Origin: an uncultured Eubacteriales bacterium
GTDB lineage: Bacteria; Bacillota; Clostridia; Oscillospirales; CAG-272
Assembly (NCBI GenBank): GCA_934401725.1
Contig: CAKRSS010000005.1
Coordinates: forward strand, 1-64,000
Direction of reading: 5' to 3'
Length of the DNA stretch: 64,000 nucleotides
The notes under the pieces are model-generated. The model was not told the DNA's origin, searched no databases, and was given only the letters and a program-made list of their open reading frames with translations. Position numbers and translations under genes: made by a program. Each line of letters opens with the position of its first letter. Within the stretch, counting starts at the first letter, position 1. Positions 32,993-41,556 of the stretch are shown piece after piece.

Positions 32993-34876
32993 ATGGATAT
33001 ATTTATTGCAGTCAGTTTTCTCGGCGGGCTTGCGCTCTTCCTTTACGGCATGAAGACCATGGGGCAGGGACTCGAGGCGCTGTCCGGCGGAAGCATGAAG
33101 AGCCTAATCGCCCGCCTGTGCTCGACGACGTGGCGCGGGGTGCTTGTCGGTGCGGCGGTGACGGCCGCGATACAGTCCTCCTCGGCGACGACGGTCATGG
33201 TGATAGGCTTTGTCAACTCGGGACTTATGGGTCTCGGGCACGCGGTCGGCGTCATAATGGGGGCCAACCTCGGGACGACCATCACCTCGTGGATACTGTC
33301 GCTGACGGGGGTGAGCGGGGACAGTGTGGCGCTGCGGCTGCTCAAGCCCGCCTCGCTCGCCTCGCTGCTGGCGCTCGCGGGCGTGATACTGCTCATGAGC
33401 CGCGGCGCGCACCGCGAGAGCCGCGGACGCATCGGCAGCGTGCTGGCGGGGCTCGGAATACTGTTTTTCGGCATGGAGATGATGAGCGGCGCGGTCGAGC
33501 CGCTGACCGCTCTGCCCGGCTTTACGCGCCTTCTGACGCTGTTCTCCAACCCCGTCGCCGGGCTTGCGGCGGGGGCAGTCATGACGGCGGTGGTGCAGTC
33601 GTCGTCGGCTGCCATCGGAATTTTGCAGGCGCTCTCGCTTGGCGGCGGTGTGACCGTCTCGGAGGCCGTACCGCTTGTCATGGGGCAGAATATCGGCACC
33701 TGCGTCACGACGCTTATCTCGGGCATCGGTGCCTCCAAGAACGCCCGCCGCGCGGCGTTTATTCACCTTTATTTCAATGTTATCGGTGCGGCTGTCTTTA
33801 TGCTGGCCTTCTACGGGCTGAACGCGCTTCTGCACTTCGGATTTTTCGGCGCGGCGGTGACACCGGTCATGATTGCGGCGATTCACACCGTCTTCAACGT
33901 CGCCTCGCTCATAATTCTGTACCCGTTTGCGGGCGGGCTGCGCAGGCTTGCCGAGCTTACGGTGCCGGAGCGCGGGGACGGGAACACCCCGAAGCGCACC
34001 CGTCGCGAGGAGCCGGTGTACAGCCTGCTTGACCCGAGGTTTCTGCGCGTCCCGGCGACGGCGCTGGACATGTGCCGCCAGGCGTTCGGGCGGATGCTGT
34101 GGCTGGCGCGGCGCAATTTCAGCCTTGCCGCAGGGCAGTTTGAGTCTTTTGACGACAAAGCTTCGGCGCGCGTGGCGGAAAACGAGCAGCTCATCGACGC
34201 CTACGAGGACGACCTCGGCTCGTACATGATAAAGCTGTCGACGGCCCCGCTCGGCGAGCGCAACATGGCCGAGCTGACCAAGCTGATGTACGCCATCGGC
34301 GATGTCGAGCGCATAGGCGACCACGCCGAGGCGCTGTCCGGCGCGGCAGGAAAACTCGCTTCGACAGCGGGGCTGTCGGAGGAGGCAAGGTACGAGTTCG
34401 GGCGGTTGATGTCGGCGCTCGACGAGCTGCTGACGCTGACGGCACGCGCCGTGACGTCACGCGGCACGCAGGATCCGTCAGCCGACGAGCCGCTGACGTC
34501 TGATAATGCCGCGGGGCACGTCGGTACGCTGAGTCCGGATGACGCCGCAGAGCCAGACGGGGCGCTGACACCGGATGACGCCGCAGAACGCGTCGAGCCA
34601 CTCGCCGAGGTTATAGACGGGCTGTGCGAGGAGCTGCGCGAGCACCACATTCAGCGTCTTCAGGCCGGGGTGTGCCGGGCGGACGCCGCCGCGGTTTACG
34701 ATTCCATGCTGATTGACGCCAGGCGTATATCCGCGCACTGCTCCAACATTGCCGTCAGCGTCATACAGCGCTACGACGACCGCCTGACCGCACACCGGTA
34801 TCTGCGCGTCATGCGCGAGGGGGACGTGCTGTTCCGCCGCCGCGTGGCCGAGTACGCCGGGCGCTGGGGACTGTGA
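32993..34876 (+). CDS. Na/Pi cotransporter family protein with PhoU-like C-terminal domain
   Basis: A 627-residue membrane protein of the NptA/YjbB type. The N-terminal half (about 1-320) has the two inverted Na/Pi-cotransport repeats marked by QSSSATTVMVIGF and VQSSSAAIGILQA, with around nine hydrophobic segments. The second half is a PhoU-like helical bundle (about 345-625) likely to regulate transport. A low-complexity insertion near residues 485-540 has two repeated units of the form PDDAAE. Related proteins move phosphate with sodium, although E. coli YjbB exports it. An 11-bp stem upstream may mask the ribosome-binding site. The gene stands alone. Confidence 0.88.
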   Translation: MDIFIAVSFLGGLALFLYGMKTMGQGLEALSGGSMKSLIARLCSTTWRGVLVGAAVTAAIQSSSATTVMVIGFVNSGLMGLGHAVGVIMGANLGTTITSWILSLTGVSGDSVALRLLKPASLASLLALAGVILLMSRGAHRESRGRIGSVLAGLGILFFGMEMMSGAVEPLTALPGFTRLLTLFSNPVAGLAAGAVMTAVVQSSSAAIGILQALSLGGGVTVSEAVPLVMGQNIGTCVTTLISGIGASKNARRAAFIHLYFNVIGAAVFMLAFYGLNALLHFGFFGAAVTPVMIAAIHTVFNVASLIILYPFAGGLRRLAELTVPERGDGNTPKRTRREEPVYSLLDPRFLRVPATALDMCRQAFGRMLWLARRNFSLAAGQFESFDDKASARVAENEQLIDAYEDDLGSYMIKLSTAPLGERNMAELTKLMYAIGDVERIGDHAEALSGAAGKLASTAGLSEEARYEFGRLMSALDELLTLTARAVTSRGTQDPSADEPLTSDNAAGHVGTLSPDDAAEPDGALTPDDAAERVEPLAEVIDGLCEELREHHIQRLQAGVCRADAAAVYDSMLIDARRISAHCSNIAVSVIQRYDDRLTAHRYLRVMREGDVLFRRRVAEYAGRWGL

Positions 34877-34894
34877 ACGGCGTGCAAAAACGTC

Positions 34895-34923
34895 TTGCAA
34901 AGCGGCGCGGAATATGATAAAAT
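34895..34923 (+). promoter_or_regulatory. Predicted promoter of the TetR-family gene
   Basis: TTGCAA (34895-34900) and TAAAAT (34918-34923), 17 bases apart, about 30 bases before the ATG at 34955. Confidence 0.65.
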
Positions 34924-34954
34924 AGGGGGCAGTACAGACGATTGGAGACGGTTT

Positions 34955-35497
34955 ATGCCCAATTTTACAAAGCAGGCCATACAGGAGACGTTTTTGCGGC
35001 TACTTGATGAGAAGCCGCTGAGTCAGATAAGCGTCAGGAGCATAGTCGACGAGTGCGGCATCAACCGCAACACGTTTTACTACCACTATGAGGACATCCC
35101 GGCGCTTTTGCGTGAGATCGTCGTCTCGCAGGCGGACAGGCTGATAAGAGAGCACTCGACCATAGAGTCGCTCGACGACTGCTTAGAGGTTGTCACGCGC
35201 ACGATACGCGAAAACAGGCGGGTTATGTACCACATTTACAATTCGCTCAGCCGCGATGTCTTCGAGGACTACCTCATGCGCATCTGCGACTACACCGTGA
35301 CAGGGCACCTTCGCGTGCTTGCCTCACGGCGCAGCGTGAGCGAGGAAGATTTGCGCATTCTGTCGCGCTTTCTGCGGGACGTATGCTTCGGCATGTACAT
35401 CGACTGGGTGCGCACCGGCATAAAGGACGACTTTACCGCCGACCTCTCGCGCTTCCGGCAGATGATAAAGTCGGCGATAGAGGCGGAAATTTCGTAG
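34955..35497 (+). CDS. TetR/AcrR family transcriptional regulator
   Basis: A 180-residue regulator. The N-terminal helix-turn-helix (about residues 5-50: AIQETFLRLLDEKPLSQISV, then RSIVDECGINRNTFYYHY) is diagnostic of TetR proteins, and the C-terminal ligand domain resembles that of the short DhaS-like subgroup common in clostridia. The ATG at 34955 has GGAGA eight bases before it; an earlier in-frame start lies at the promoter itself and is unlikely. It precedes three membrane-protein genes but has its own promoter and a hairpin after it. The regulated target is unknown. Confidence 0.88.
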   Translation: MPNFTKQAIQETFLRLLDEKPLSQISVRSIVDECGINRNTFYYHYEDIPALLREIVVSQADRLIREHSTIESLDDCLEVVTRTIRENRRVMYHIYNSLSRDVFEDYLMRICDYTVTGHLRVLASRRSVSEEDLRILSRFLRDVCFGMYIDWVRTGIKDDFTADLSRFRQMIKSAIEAEIS

Positions 35498-35526
35498 CTT
35501 TGCCGACGTTTTCAGACAAATAGGGG

Positions 35527-35596
35527 GTCAGTGTCCGTTTTTTGGACACGGGGAGGGGCACTGACTGTTGGCAGGCGGCAGGGAGTGTAGTATAAT
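35527..35596 (+). promoter_or_regulatory. Hairpin and promoter upstream of the DUF308 gene
   Basis: GTCAGTG (35527-35533) pairs with CACTGAC (35559-35565), with the nested GTGTCC..GGACAC inside. TTGGCA (35568-35573) and TATAAT (35591-35596), 17 bases apart, follow directly. The hairpin could end the TetR transcript or be an operator touching the -35 box. Confidence 0.6.
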
Positions 35597-35628
35597 CTCG
35601 TTGACGAAAAGGGAAGGAAGTTATAGAA

Positions 35629-36225
35629 ATGAGATCGACTGCTCCTATGCGCACGGCCAAGACAGGATACATCATTGTGTCCGCAATAATGATTGCGCTC
35701 GGCCTTGTGCTTGTTATTTACCCCGAAATTTCTTTACAGCTGCTCGGGATTGTGTGCGGCGCGCTGTTTATTGTGTTCGGCGCGATAAGGCTGGTTGGGT
35801 TCTTTTCGAAGGATCTGTACCGCCTCGCGTTTCAGTACGACCTTGTGTTCGGAATATTTATGGTTGTGCTCGGCATTATAATGCTGGTCAACCCCGGTAC
35901 GCTGACGGGCTTCATTTGCGTCGCGCTCGGACTTTCGGCGCTGATTGACGGGCTGTTTCGCGTGCAGATGTCGGTCGAGGCCAAGCGCTTCGGCATCGGG
36001 ACGTGGTGGCTTGTCTGCGTGTGCGGAGTGCTCAGCGCCGTGGCAGGCGTTGTCGTTATGGTGCGGCCCGCCGAGAGCGCGTCCGTGCTCATGACTCTCA
36101 TCGGTATCTCGCTCATGCTGGAGGGCGTGCTCAACCTTATTACCGTTATCGTTGCTGTCAGAATAATCAGGAATCAGCAGCCGGACGTCATTTACATTGA
36201 AGCAGATGAGTCGGACGAAAACTGA
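35629..36225 (+). CDS. DUF308/HdeD family membrane protein
   Basis: A 198-residue integral membrane protein with six hydrophobic segments in three hairpin pairs, the layout of the HdeD/DUF308 family. HdeD is linked to acid resistance in E. coli, but most family members have no known role. A short acidic cytoplasmic tail ends in EADESDEN. The stop overlaps the start of the next gene by 20 bases, so the two are probably co-translated. Confidence 0.85.
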   Translation: MRSTAPMRTAKTGYIIVSAIMIALGLVLVIYPEISLQLLGIVCGALFIVFGAIRLVGFFSKDLYRLAFQYDLVFGIFMVVLGIIMLVNPGTLTGFICVALGLSALIDGLFRVQMSVEAKRFGIGTWWLVCVCGVLSAVAGVVVMVRPAESASVLMTLIGISLMLEGVLNLITVIVAVRIIRNQQPDVIYIEADESDEN

Positions 36226-36898
36226 GAGCGCCTCGGGCGGTCACCGCTGGCTCAACATCACAACTGCGGTCATATGGATGTGCATTATTGTTGTGTGCAT
36301 CATAAACCGCGACAAGCTGACCGTCGACGGCGTGCTTAAATTCTCGCCCTCCGACCCCGTTATGGCGGGGATTGTGCTTGTGCTGCTTTTCGCTCTCAAG
36401 AGCATGAGCTTTTTCATGTACTGCGGCATTCTGTACGCCGTCAGCGGTATAATGTTTCCGCTTCCCGTGGCGATACTCTTAAATACGCTCGGGACGGCGG
36501 TGATGGTGTCAATACCCTATTTTCTCGGGCGGCTTCAGGGTGAGGGTGCAATGAACCGGCTCGCCGCGCGCTTTCCGCGATTTGAAGCGGTAAGGCAGCT
36601 GCGGGCGCGCAATGATTTCATGTTTACGTTGATAGTGCGGCTGGTCGGCATGCTGCCGAGCGATGCCGTCAGCATATACTGCGGCGCGGACGGCGTGGAG
36701 TACCGCCACTACCTGCCCGCCTGCATCATCGGCTTTATGCCCGAGATCATAACCTTTCCGATCCTCGGCACCAACGTATCGACTCCCGGCTCACCCGAGT
36801 TTTTAATATCGCTTGCCGTCAACCTTGTGTTTATGGCGGGCTCGGCGGTGACGCTGGTCGTCATGAACCACAGACGCAAAAAATCAGAAGGGACATAA
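36206..36898 (+). CDS. TVP38/TMEM64-like (VTT/DedA-type) membrane protein
   Basis: A 230-residue membrane protein. The segments YCGILYAVSGIMFPLPVAIL, GTAVMVSIPYFLGRLQG and FTLIVRLVGMLPSDAVSIYCG match the VTT domain (SNARE-associated Golgi protein family), whose members include DedA scramblase-like proteins involved in lipid and envelope homeostasis. The ATG at 36206 overlaps the end of the preceding gene; a TTG at 36197 is an alternative. It is followed after 4 bases by another membrane gene. Transport substrate unknown. Confidence 0.85.
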   Translation: MSRTKTESASGGHRWLNITTAVIWMCIIVVCIINRDKLTVDGVLKFSPSDPVMAGIVLVLLFALKSMSFFMYCGILYAVSGIMFPLPVAILLNTLGTAVMVSIPYFLGRLQGEGAMNRLAARFPRFEAVRQLRARNDFMFTLIVRLVGMLPSDAVSIYCGADGVEYRHYLPACIIGFMPEIITFPILGTNVSTPGSPEFLISLAVNLVFMAGSAVTLVVMNHRRKKSEGT

Positions 36899-36902
36899 TA
36901 AA

Positions 36903-37613
36903 ATGCAGATACTGCTCAAGGTTTCGTTTTTGTTCATCATCGGCGGCTCGCTCGGCTGGGTGCTCGAGCTGTTTTACCGGCGGTACGCGCACGGCAAGTG
37001 GATAAACCCCGGCTTTCTCGTCGGGCCCTGCCTGCCGCTGTACGGCACGGGCGTGGTGCTGCTCTATTCCATCTGCGAGATACCGCTCGACGGTATACGC
37101 TCTGAGCTCTGGCGGCATGCGGTGGTCATACTCATAATCACCGCCGTTATGACGGGCATCGAGTACGTCACAGGGCTGTTTTTCGTCAACGTCATGAAGG
37201 TCAAGCTGTGGGACTACTCGCAGAGATGGGGTAACATCGGCGGGATTATCTGCCCGCTGTTCACGCTGTTCTGGGGCGTGCTCGGGGCGGCTTATTACCT
37301 GTTTCTGCATGGGTATATGTGCGTCGCGGCCGACTGGATTGCGTCGCATCCCGTGTTCGGATACTTTGTCGGCATGTATGTAGGAATACTGGTGGTGGAC
37401 ATAGGATATTCCTTCCACATCGTGTCCAAGATACATACATGGGCCAAGGATAGCAAGATGACGGTGCGCTACGAGGAGTTCAAGCTGTCCATCCGGATGC
37501 ACGCCGAGACGCTCAAGAGCCGCAAGCACTTCGTCTTCCCGTTTCAGACGTTGCTGACGCTGCGCGAGGAGCTTGAGAATTACAAAAAAACCCGGAGCGA
37601 AAAGAAAAAGTAA
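36903..37613 (+). CDS. Putative ABC-transporter permease-like (CmpB family) membrane protein
   Basis: A 236-residue membrane protein with about five to six hydrophobic segments. Typical family features are GGSLGWVLELFYRR, WINPGFLVGPCLPLYG and GIEYVTGLFF..LWDYS near residues 90-120. The family is named after an ABC transporter component but no ATP-binding partner lies nearby, so true transport is unproven. The C-terminal tail is charged and likely cytoplasmic. It is the last gene of a run of three membrane proteins. Confidence 0.85.
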   Translation: MQILLKVSFLFIIGGSLGWVLELFYRRYAHGKWINPGFLVGPCLPLYGTGVVLLYSICEIPLDGIRSELWRHAVVILIITAVMTGIEYVTGLFFVNVMKVKLWDYSQRWGNIGGIICPLFTLFWGVLGAAYYLFLHGYMCVAADWIASHPVFGYFVGMYVGILVVDIGYSFHIVSKIHTWAKDSKMTVRYEEFKLSIRMHAETLKSRKHFVFPFQTLLTLREELENYKKTRSEKKK

Positions 37614-37666
37614 AGATAAACGCCCCGCCGCACAATTTGCGAATGCGCGGCGGAGCCTGAAATTTG

Positions 37667-37700
37667 CCCCCGCACCGAACGCCGGTCGTTCGGTGCGGGG
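37667..37700. terminator. Bidirectional terminator between the CmpB-like gene and addA
   Basis: A perfect 14-bp stem CCCCGCACCGAACG/CGTTCGGTGCGGGG with loop CCGGT, followed by ATTTTGTTT on the plus strand and a shorter T run on the minus strand. A second, weaker hairpin (CCGCCGC..GCGGCGG) lies at 37626-37653. Confidence 0.85.
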
Positions 37701-37707
37701 ATTTTGT

Positions 37708-40700
37708 TTATATTACGTCAACGTCGACGTCGACAGTGCCGCCGAGAGGGAGCGAGTATATTACCGTGGCGTCGGGACGGCAGCCGCAGATGCGGGCGAG
37801 CGCCGCGGCGTAGTAGCTGAGCTGCGTGCGGTGGCGTTCGGAGAGCATGGCGGCGGCGAGCGACGGGTCGGCGAGCTGCGCGGGGGTGAGATGGTCGGTT
37901 TTGTAGTCGCACAGCACGAGGCGGCCGGAAGCGTCGGTGAAGAACAGGTCGATGACGCCCTGCACGAGCAGCTGCTCGCCCTCAAGCTCGCGGGAGGTGT
38001 CGGCGTCGTCCGTGAAGGCAGCGGCGGGTAGCATTATGTTGAAGCGCTGCTCGCGGTGGACGTCGCGAGACGAGCGCAGCGCGGCGAAAAATTCCGAGGA
38101 AAAGAAGGTCTCGAGCTGTCCGATATTGACGGTCTCCGCCATCGCCGCCGGGATGAAGCCGCGCTCCCGCAGTCGCGCAAGCCCGGCGGTGACGCCGTGC
38201 GCGACACAGTAATCGAAGTCACAAAACTGCAAAAACACGTGTGTGGCAGTGCCGCGTTCTGCAGGTGTGATGTGCTTGCTGACACTCGCGGATGAATGGC
38301 CGCTGTCCGCGTTGACGGGAATGTCGCTGTCGGGCGTCAGAAAACGCGGGGCGAAGGTCATAGTGCCGAGCCTTGGAATGGCGGGCTCTGCAGTGGTGGC
38401 TTGGTGCGCCGCGTGGGGCGAGCCGATGTCCTCGGCGTCCTCGTCGAGCATGCCGGGGTACAGCTTGGAGACCGACAGCTTGGCGGGCAGGCGCGTCAGG
38501 TGTTCGTAGGGGTAGACAAAGCTGAAGCGCGCCTCGAGCTCGCGCTCGAGCGCCTCGCGCGTCTTGGCCGACGGGGCGGTCTGTCCCTCCTCGCAACGCG
38601 GTGCCGGGGTGTAGGGAACCGGCTCGGGAAAGGCGTCGTCGGGGATAAGGTCGAGCCGGTAGCAGGCGTCGGCGGGCGGTGTCAGCGAGAGCACGGCGAG
38701 CAGCCAGTCGAGGTAGGAGGTCGCGTGCAGCAGGAGATAGGGGTGGCCCGTCTCACGACAGAGACCAGCGGCAAGCAGCTTTTTGGGCAGTCCGCGGCGG
38801 CATGAGGCGGTGATGATAAGCTGCTCCCGCGCCCGCGTCATCGCGACGTAGAGCAGGCGCATTTCCTCCTCAATCTGGAGCCGTGTGCTGTCGAGCGCGG
38901 CGGCGGTGTGCAGTGGCGTGCGCAGACTGGCAAGGCCGGTCGCGTCCTTGAGGCGCATGCCGGGGCCGAGTCGGCGGCTGAAAATAAACTCGCGCTGTGC
39001 GTCGCGCAGATTGAACGAGCTGCCGCAGCCGCACACAAAGCAGACAGGGAATTCCAGTCCCTTTGAGTGGTGGATGGTCAGCACGGTGACGGCCTCGGCC
39101 CCCGGCTCGGCGGGGGCGATGTCGCCCTCGTCGCCCTCGGCTATGGCCTGATTTATGTAGCGGACGAAGTTGTAAAGTCCGCGGAAGGAGCCCGCCTCGA
39201 ACTGCCGGGCGTATTCATAAAGTCGCTCGAGGTCGGCGCGCGCGGCGGCGTCGGTGCAGAGCGAGAGCATGGCCGTGTCGCGGTAGAGACCGCGCAGCAG
39301 CCTGTCCGTGGACAGCGCGCGCGCCATGCCGCGGTAGCCGTCAAGACGTGCGGTGAAGGCGCGGCATTTGTCGGCGAGAATGTCGTGGTTTTCTGAATAT
39401 GCGGTCACAGCGTCGTAAAGTGAGGACTTTTTATCCGCACTTTTGCGTATACGTGACAGCTCGTCCATGGTGAATCCGAACAGCGGCGAGCGGAGCACCG
39501 CGGCCGTCGGAACGTCCTTCTGCGGGTTGTCGATGACGGTCAGCAGGCTTATCATGAGCGACACTTCGGGGCGCGTGTAGTAGCCGCGGGCGCTGTCGCT
39601 GTTGACGGGAATGGCCAGCTCATCGAGCTTTTCCGTCACGGCGGCGCAGGTGCGCTTGGTGCGGCAGAGTACGGCGATGTCGGCGGGGCGCAGCCGCCCG
39701 CCGTCGTCACGCCGTCCGGCTGCGAGCAGCTCGGATATGCGCGCGGCGACGTAGGATGCCTCGGTGGGCGAGGCGTCATCGTCGGAGTCGGAGACCGGTG
39801 ACGAGGGGGAGGTCTCGTTGTTCGGAGAGATGTTTTGGGAGGCTGTCGCAGTCGAGGTGGTCGAAGTGGTCGATGCAGTCGGGGTGGTTGAGGCGGCGTC
39901 TGCAACCTGGTTGCCCTGTGCGCTCGTCATGCCCTCGTCCTCCTCGGGCTTGTCCGGCGGGGTCAGCACCGTGACGCTGACGCGCGTGGGCGTAAATCCA
40001 TCGGGCGCGCCCTTGCCGAAGACGAGATCGTCGCCCGCGCCGTAGCCGACCGATGCCCCGCACGCCGGGAAAATGCGCCCGCACACGAGATTGACGAAAT
40101 CTATCACCGTTCTGTCGCAGCGGAAGTTCTCGGACATGAATATGGTCTCGCCGTCGCTCTCCGGGCGTGAAAACTCCGCCCGATAGGCAGCGAACAGTGA
40201 CGGCTCGGCACCGCGGAAGCCGTATATGCTCTGCTTGATGTCGCCGACCATGAAGCGGTTGTGCCCGTTCGACACGGCGCGGAACAGCTGATCCTGCACC
40301 TCGGTGACGTCCTGGTATTCGTCGATGAAAATCTCGTCAAAGCGGGCGGAGTAGTCGCGCGCGAGCTGAGTCGGCGCGCCGTCGGGGCCAACAAGCAGGG
40401 TGTAGGCGTAGCGGCGGAGGTCGTCGAAGTCGCACAGGGCGCGCAGCTGCTTTTCCTCGTTTATGCGCCGGTCGAAGGTCGAGAGCACGCGGTACATCGC
40501 CCGGCACATGGCCGCCGTGCGTTCAAAGCCGCGGCGTATCTCGTCCTCGTCCTGCGCGAAGGCGCGGGACTGAATACTCGAGTGCGTGCTTTTGGAGTCG
40601 CGAAGCCCCGCGTGTATGTCCTTGCGGACGGACGACCACATCTCGGTGCGCGGCGTCTTGTCGGCCTTGCCGAGCCGTCCGAGCGGGACGGGCGAGTAGT

Positions 40701-41547
40701 CGAGCGCGATGCTCCGCGCCGCGGCGTAGTCGCCATCGTCGATGGCGGAAATGAGGCGACGGCAGTGCTCAAGGTCGGCGGCAAATGCGGGAAGGTAGCG
40801 CAGGCGCGTTTTCTCGTCGCCGTCAAGCTCAGTGACGGCCGACTCGAGCACCGTCGCGTAATAATCGAGCTGCGAGCGCACCTCGGCGGCGCAGGCGCGA
40901 CCGGCGCGCGTGTCGTAAAAGCGCATGCCGAGCTCGGCGTCGAGCGTCTCGTAGCTGTGCCGCAGGTATTCGATGCCCTCGGGCAGACCGAGCAGGCGGT
41001 CGTAGGTGTCGCACAGCAGCTCGGGAAGGGAGGAGTCGTCCTTGTTGCTCGGGGAGAGGCTGTCGGCGAGGGCGGCGAAGGCGCCGCCGTCGGTCTCGAA
41101 GGCGACGTCTATGACGTCCTCCATGACCGATCGCTTGAGCAGTCGCAGCTCTGTCTCGTCGGGAATTCTGAACCCTGCCGGAAGCGGCAGCGATGAAAAG
41201 CCCGCCTTGACGACGTCCGAGCAGAAGGAGTCGATGGTGCAGATTTTTGCCGAGCCGAGCAGCATCAGCTGACGCAGCAGCCGCTTGTTGCCCGGATCCC
41301 CGGAGGTGCGCTCGGAGAGCGCTGTCGAGATGCGGCGGCGCAGCTCTGCGGCGGCGGCGCGCGTAAAGGTGACGGCGAGAATGCGGGTGATGTCGGTCGG
41401 CTCGTCTTTGCGGGTGAGCGACTGTATTATGCGCTCGGTCAGCGCGGCTGTTTTGCCCGATCCCGCGGCGGCCGAGACGAGAATATCGTGCCCGTGCGCG
41501 CTTATCGCGGCGGACTGGGACGGCGTCCATTTTATCTGTTTTTTCAT
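37708..41547 (-). CDS. addA: AddAB helicase-nuclease, subunit AddA
   Basis: A 1279-residue UvrD-type helicase with a C-terminal nuclease, which processes double-strand ends until Chi and loads RecA. The start KWTPSQSAAISAHG and Walker A AAAGSGKTAAL lie near residue 25, DEYQDVTEVQDQLF near 405, the motif V/VI region TIHHSKGLEFPVCFVCG near 825 and YVAMTRAREQL near 905, and the nuclease core GVIDLFF..LCDYKTDHL near 1215-1235. A Ser/Thr-rich insertion of about 60 residues (roughly 535-598, STTPTASTTSTTSTA) interrupts the helicase. It starts 9 bases after addB and is the last gene of its operon. Confidence 0.96.
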   Translation of the reverse strand: MKKQIKWTPSQSAAISAHGHDILVSAAAGSGKTAALTERIIQSLTRKDEPTDITRILAVTFTRAAAAELRRRISTALSERTSGDPGNKRLLRQLMLLGSAKICTIDSFCSDVVKAGFSSLPLPAGFRIPDETELRLLKRSVMEDVIDVAFETDGGAFAALADSLSPSNKDDSSLPELLCDTYDRLLGLPEGIEYLRHSYETLDAELGMRFYDTRAGRACAAEVRSQLDYYATVLESAVTELDGDEKTRLRYLPAFAADLEHCRRLISAIDDGDYAAARSIALDYSPVPLGRLGKADKTPRTEMWSSVRKDIHAGLRDSKSTHSSIQSRAFAQDEDEIRRGFERTAAMCRAMYRVLSTFDRRINEEKQLRALCDFDDLRRYAYTLLVGPDGAPTQLARDYSARFDEIFIDEYQDVTEVQDQLFRAVSNGHNRFMVGDIKQSIYGFRGAEPSLFAAYRAEFSRPESDGETIFMSENFRCDRTVIDFVNLVCGRIFPACGASVGYGAGDDLVFGKGAPDGFTPTRVSVTVLTPPDKPEEDEGMTSAQGNQVADAASTTPTASTTSTTSTATASQNISPNNETSPSSPVSDSDDDASPTEASYVAARISELLAAGRRDDGGRLRPADIAVLCRTKRTCAAVTEKLDELAIPVNSDSARGYYTRPEVSLMISLLTVIDNPQKDVPTAAVLRSPLFGFTMDELSRIRKSADKKSSLYDAVTAYSENHDILADKCRAFTARLDGYRGMARALSTDRLLRGLYRDTAMLSLCTDAAARADLERLYEYARQFEAGSFRGLYNFVRYINQAIAEGDEGDIAPAEPGAEAVTVLTIHHSKGLEFPVCFVCGCGSSFNLRDAQREFIFSRRLGPGMRLKDATGLASLRTPLHTAAALDSTRLQIEEEMRLLYVAMTRAREQLIITASCRRGLPKKLLAAGLCRETGHPYLLLHATSYLDWLLAVLSLTPPADACYRLDLIPDDAFPEPVPYTPAPRCEEGQTAPSAKTREALERELEARFSFVYPYEHLTRLPAKLSVSKLYPGMLDEDAEDIGSPHAAHQATTAEPAIPRLGTMTFAPRFLTPDSDIPVNADSGHSSASVSKHITPAERGTATHVFLQFCDFDYCVAHGVTAGLARLRERGFIPAAMAETVNIGQLETFFSSEFFAALRSSRDVHREQRFNIMLPAAAFTDDADTSRELEGEQLLVQGVIDLFFTDASGRLVLCDYKTDHLTPAQLADPSLAAAMLSERHRTQLSYYAAALARICGCRPDATVIYSLPLGGTVDVDVDVI

Positions 41548-41556
41548 ATCGTCACC

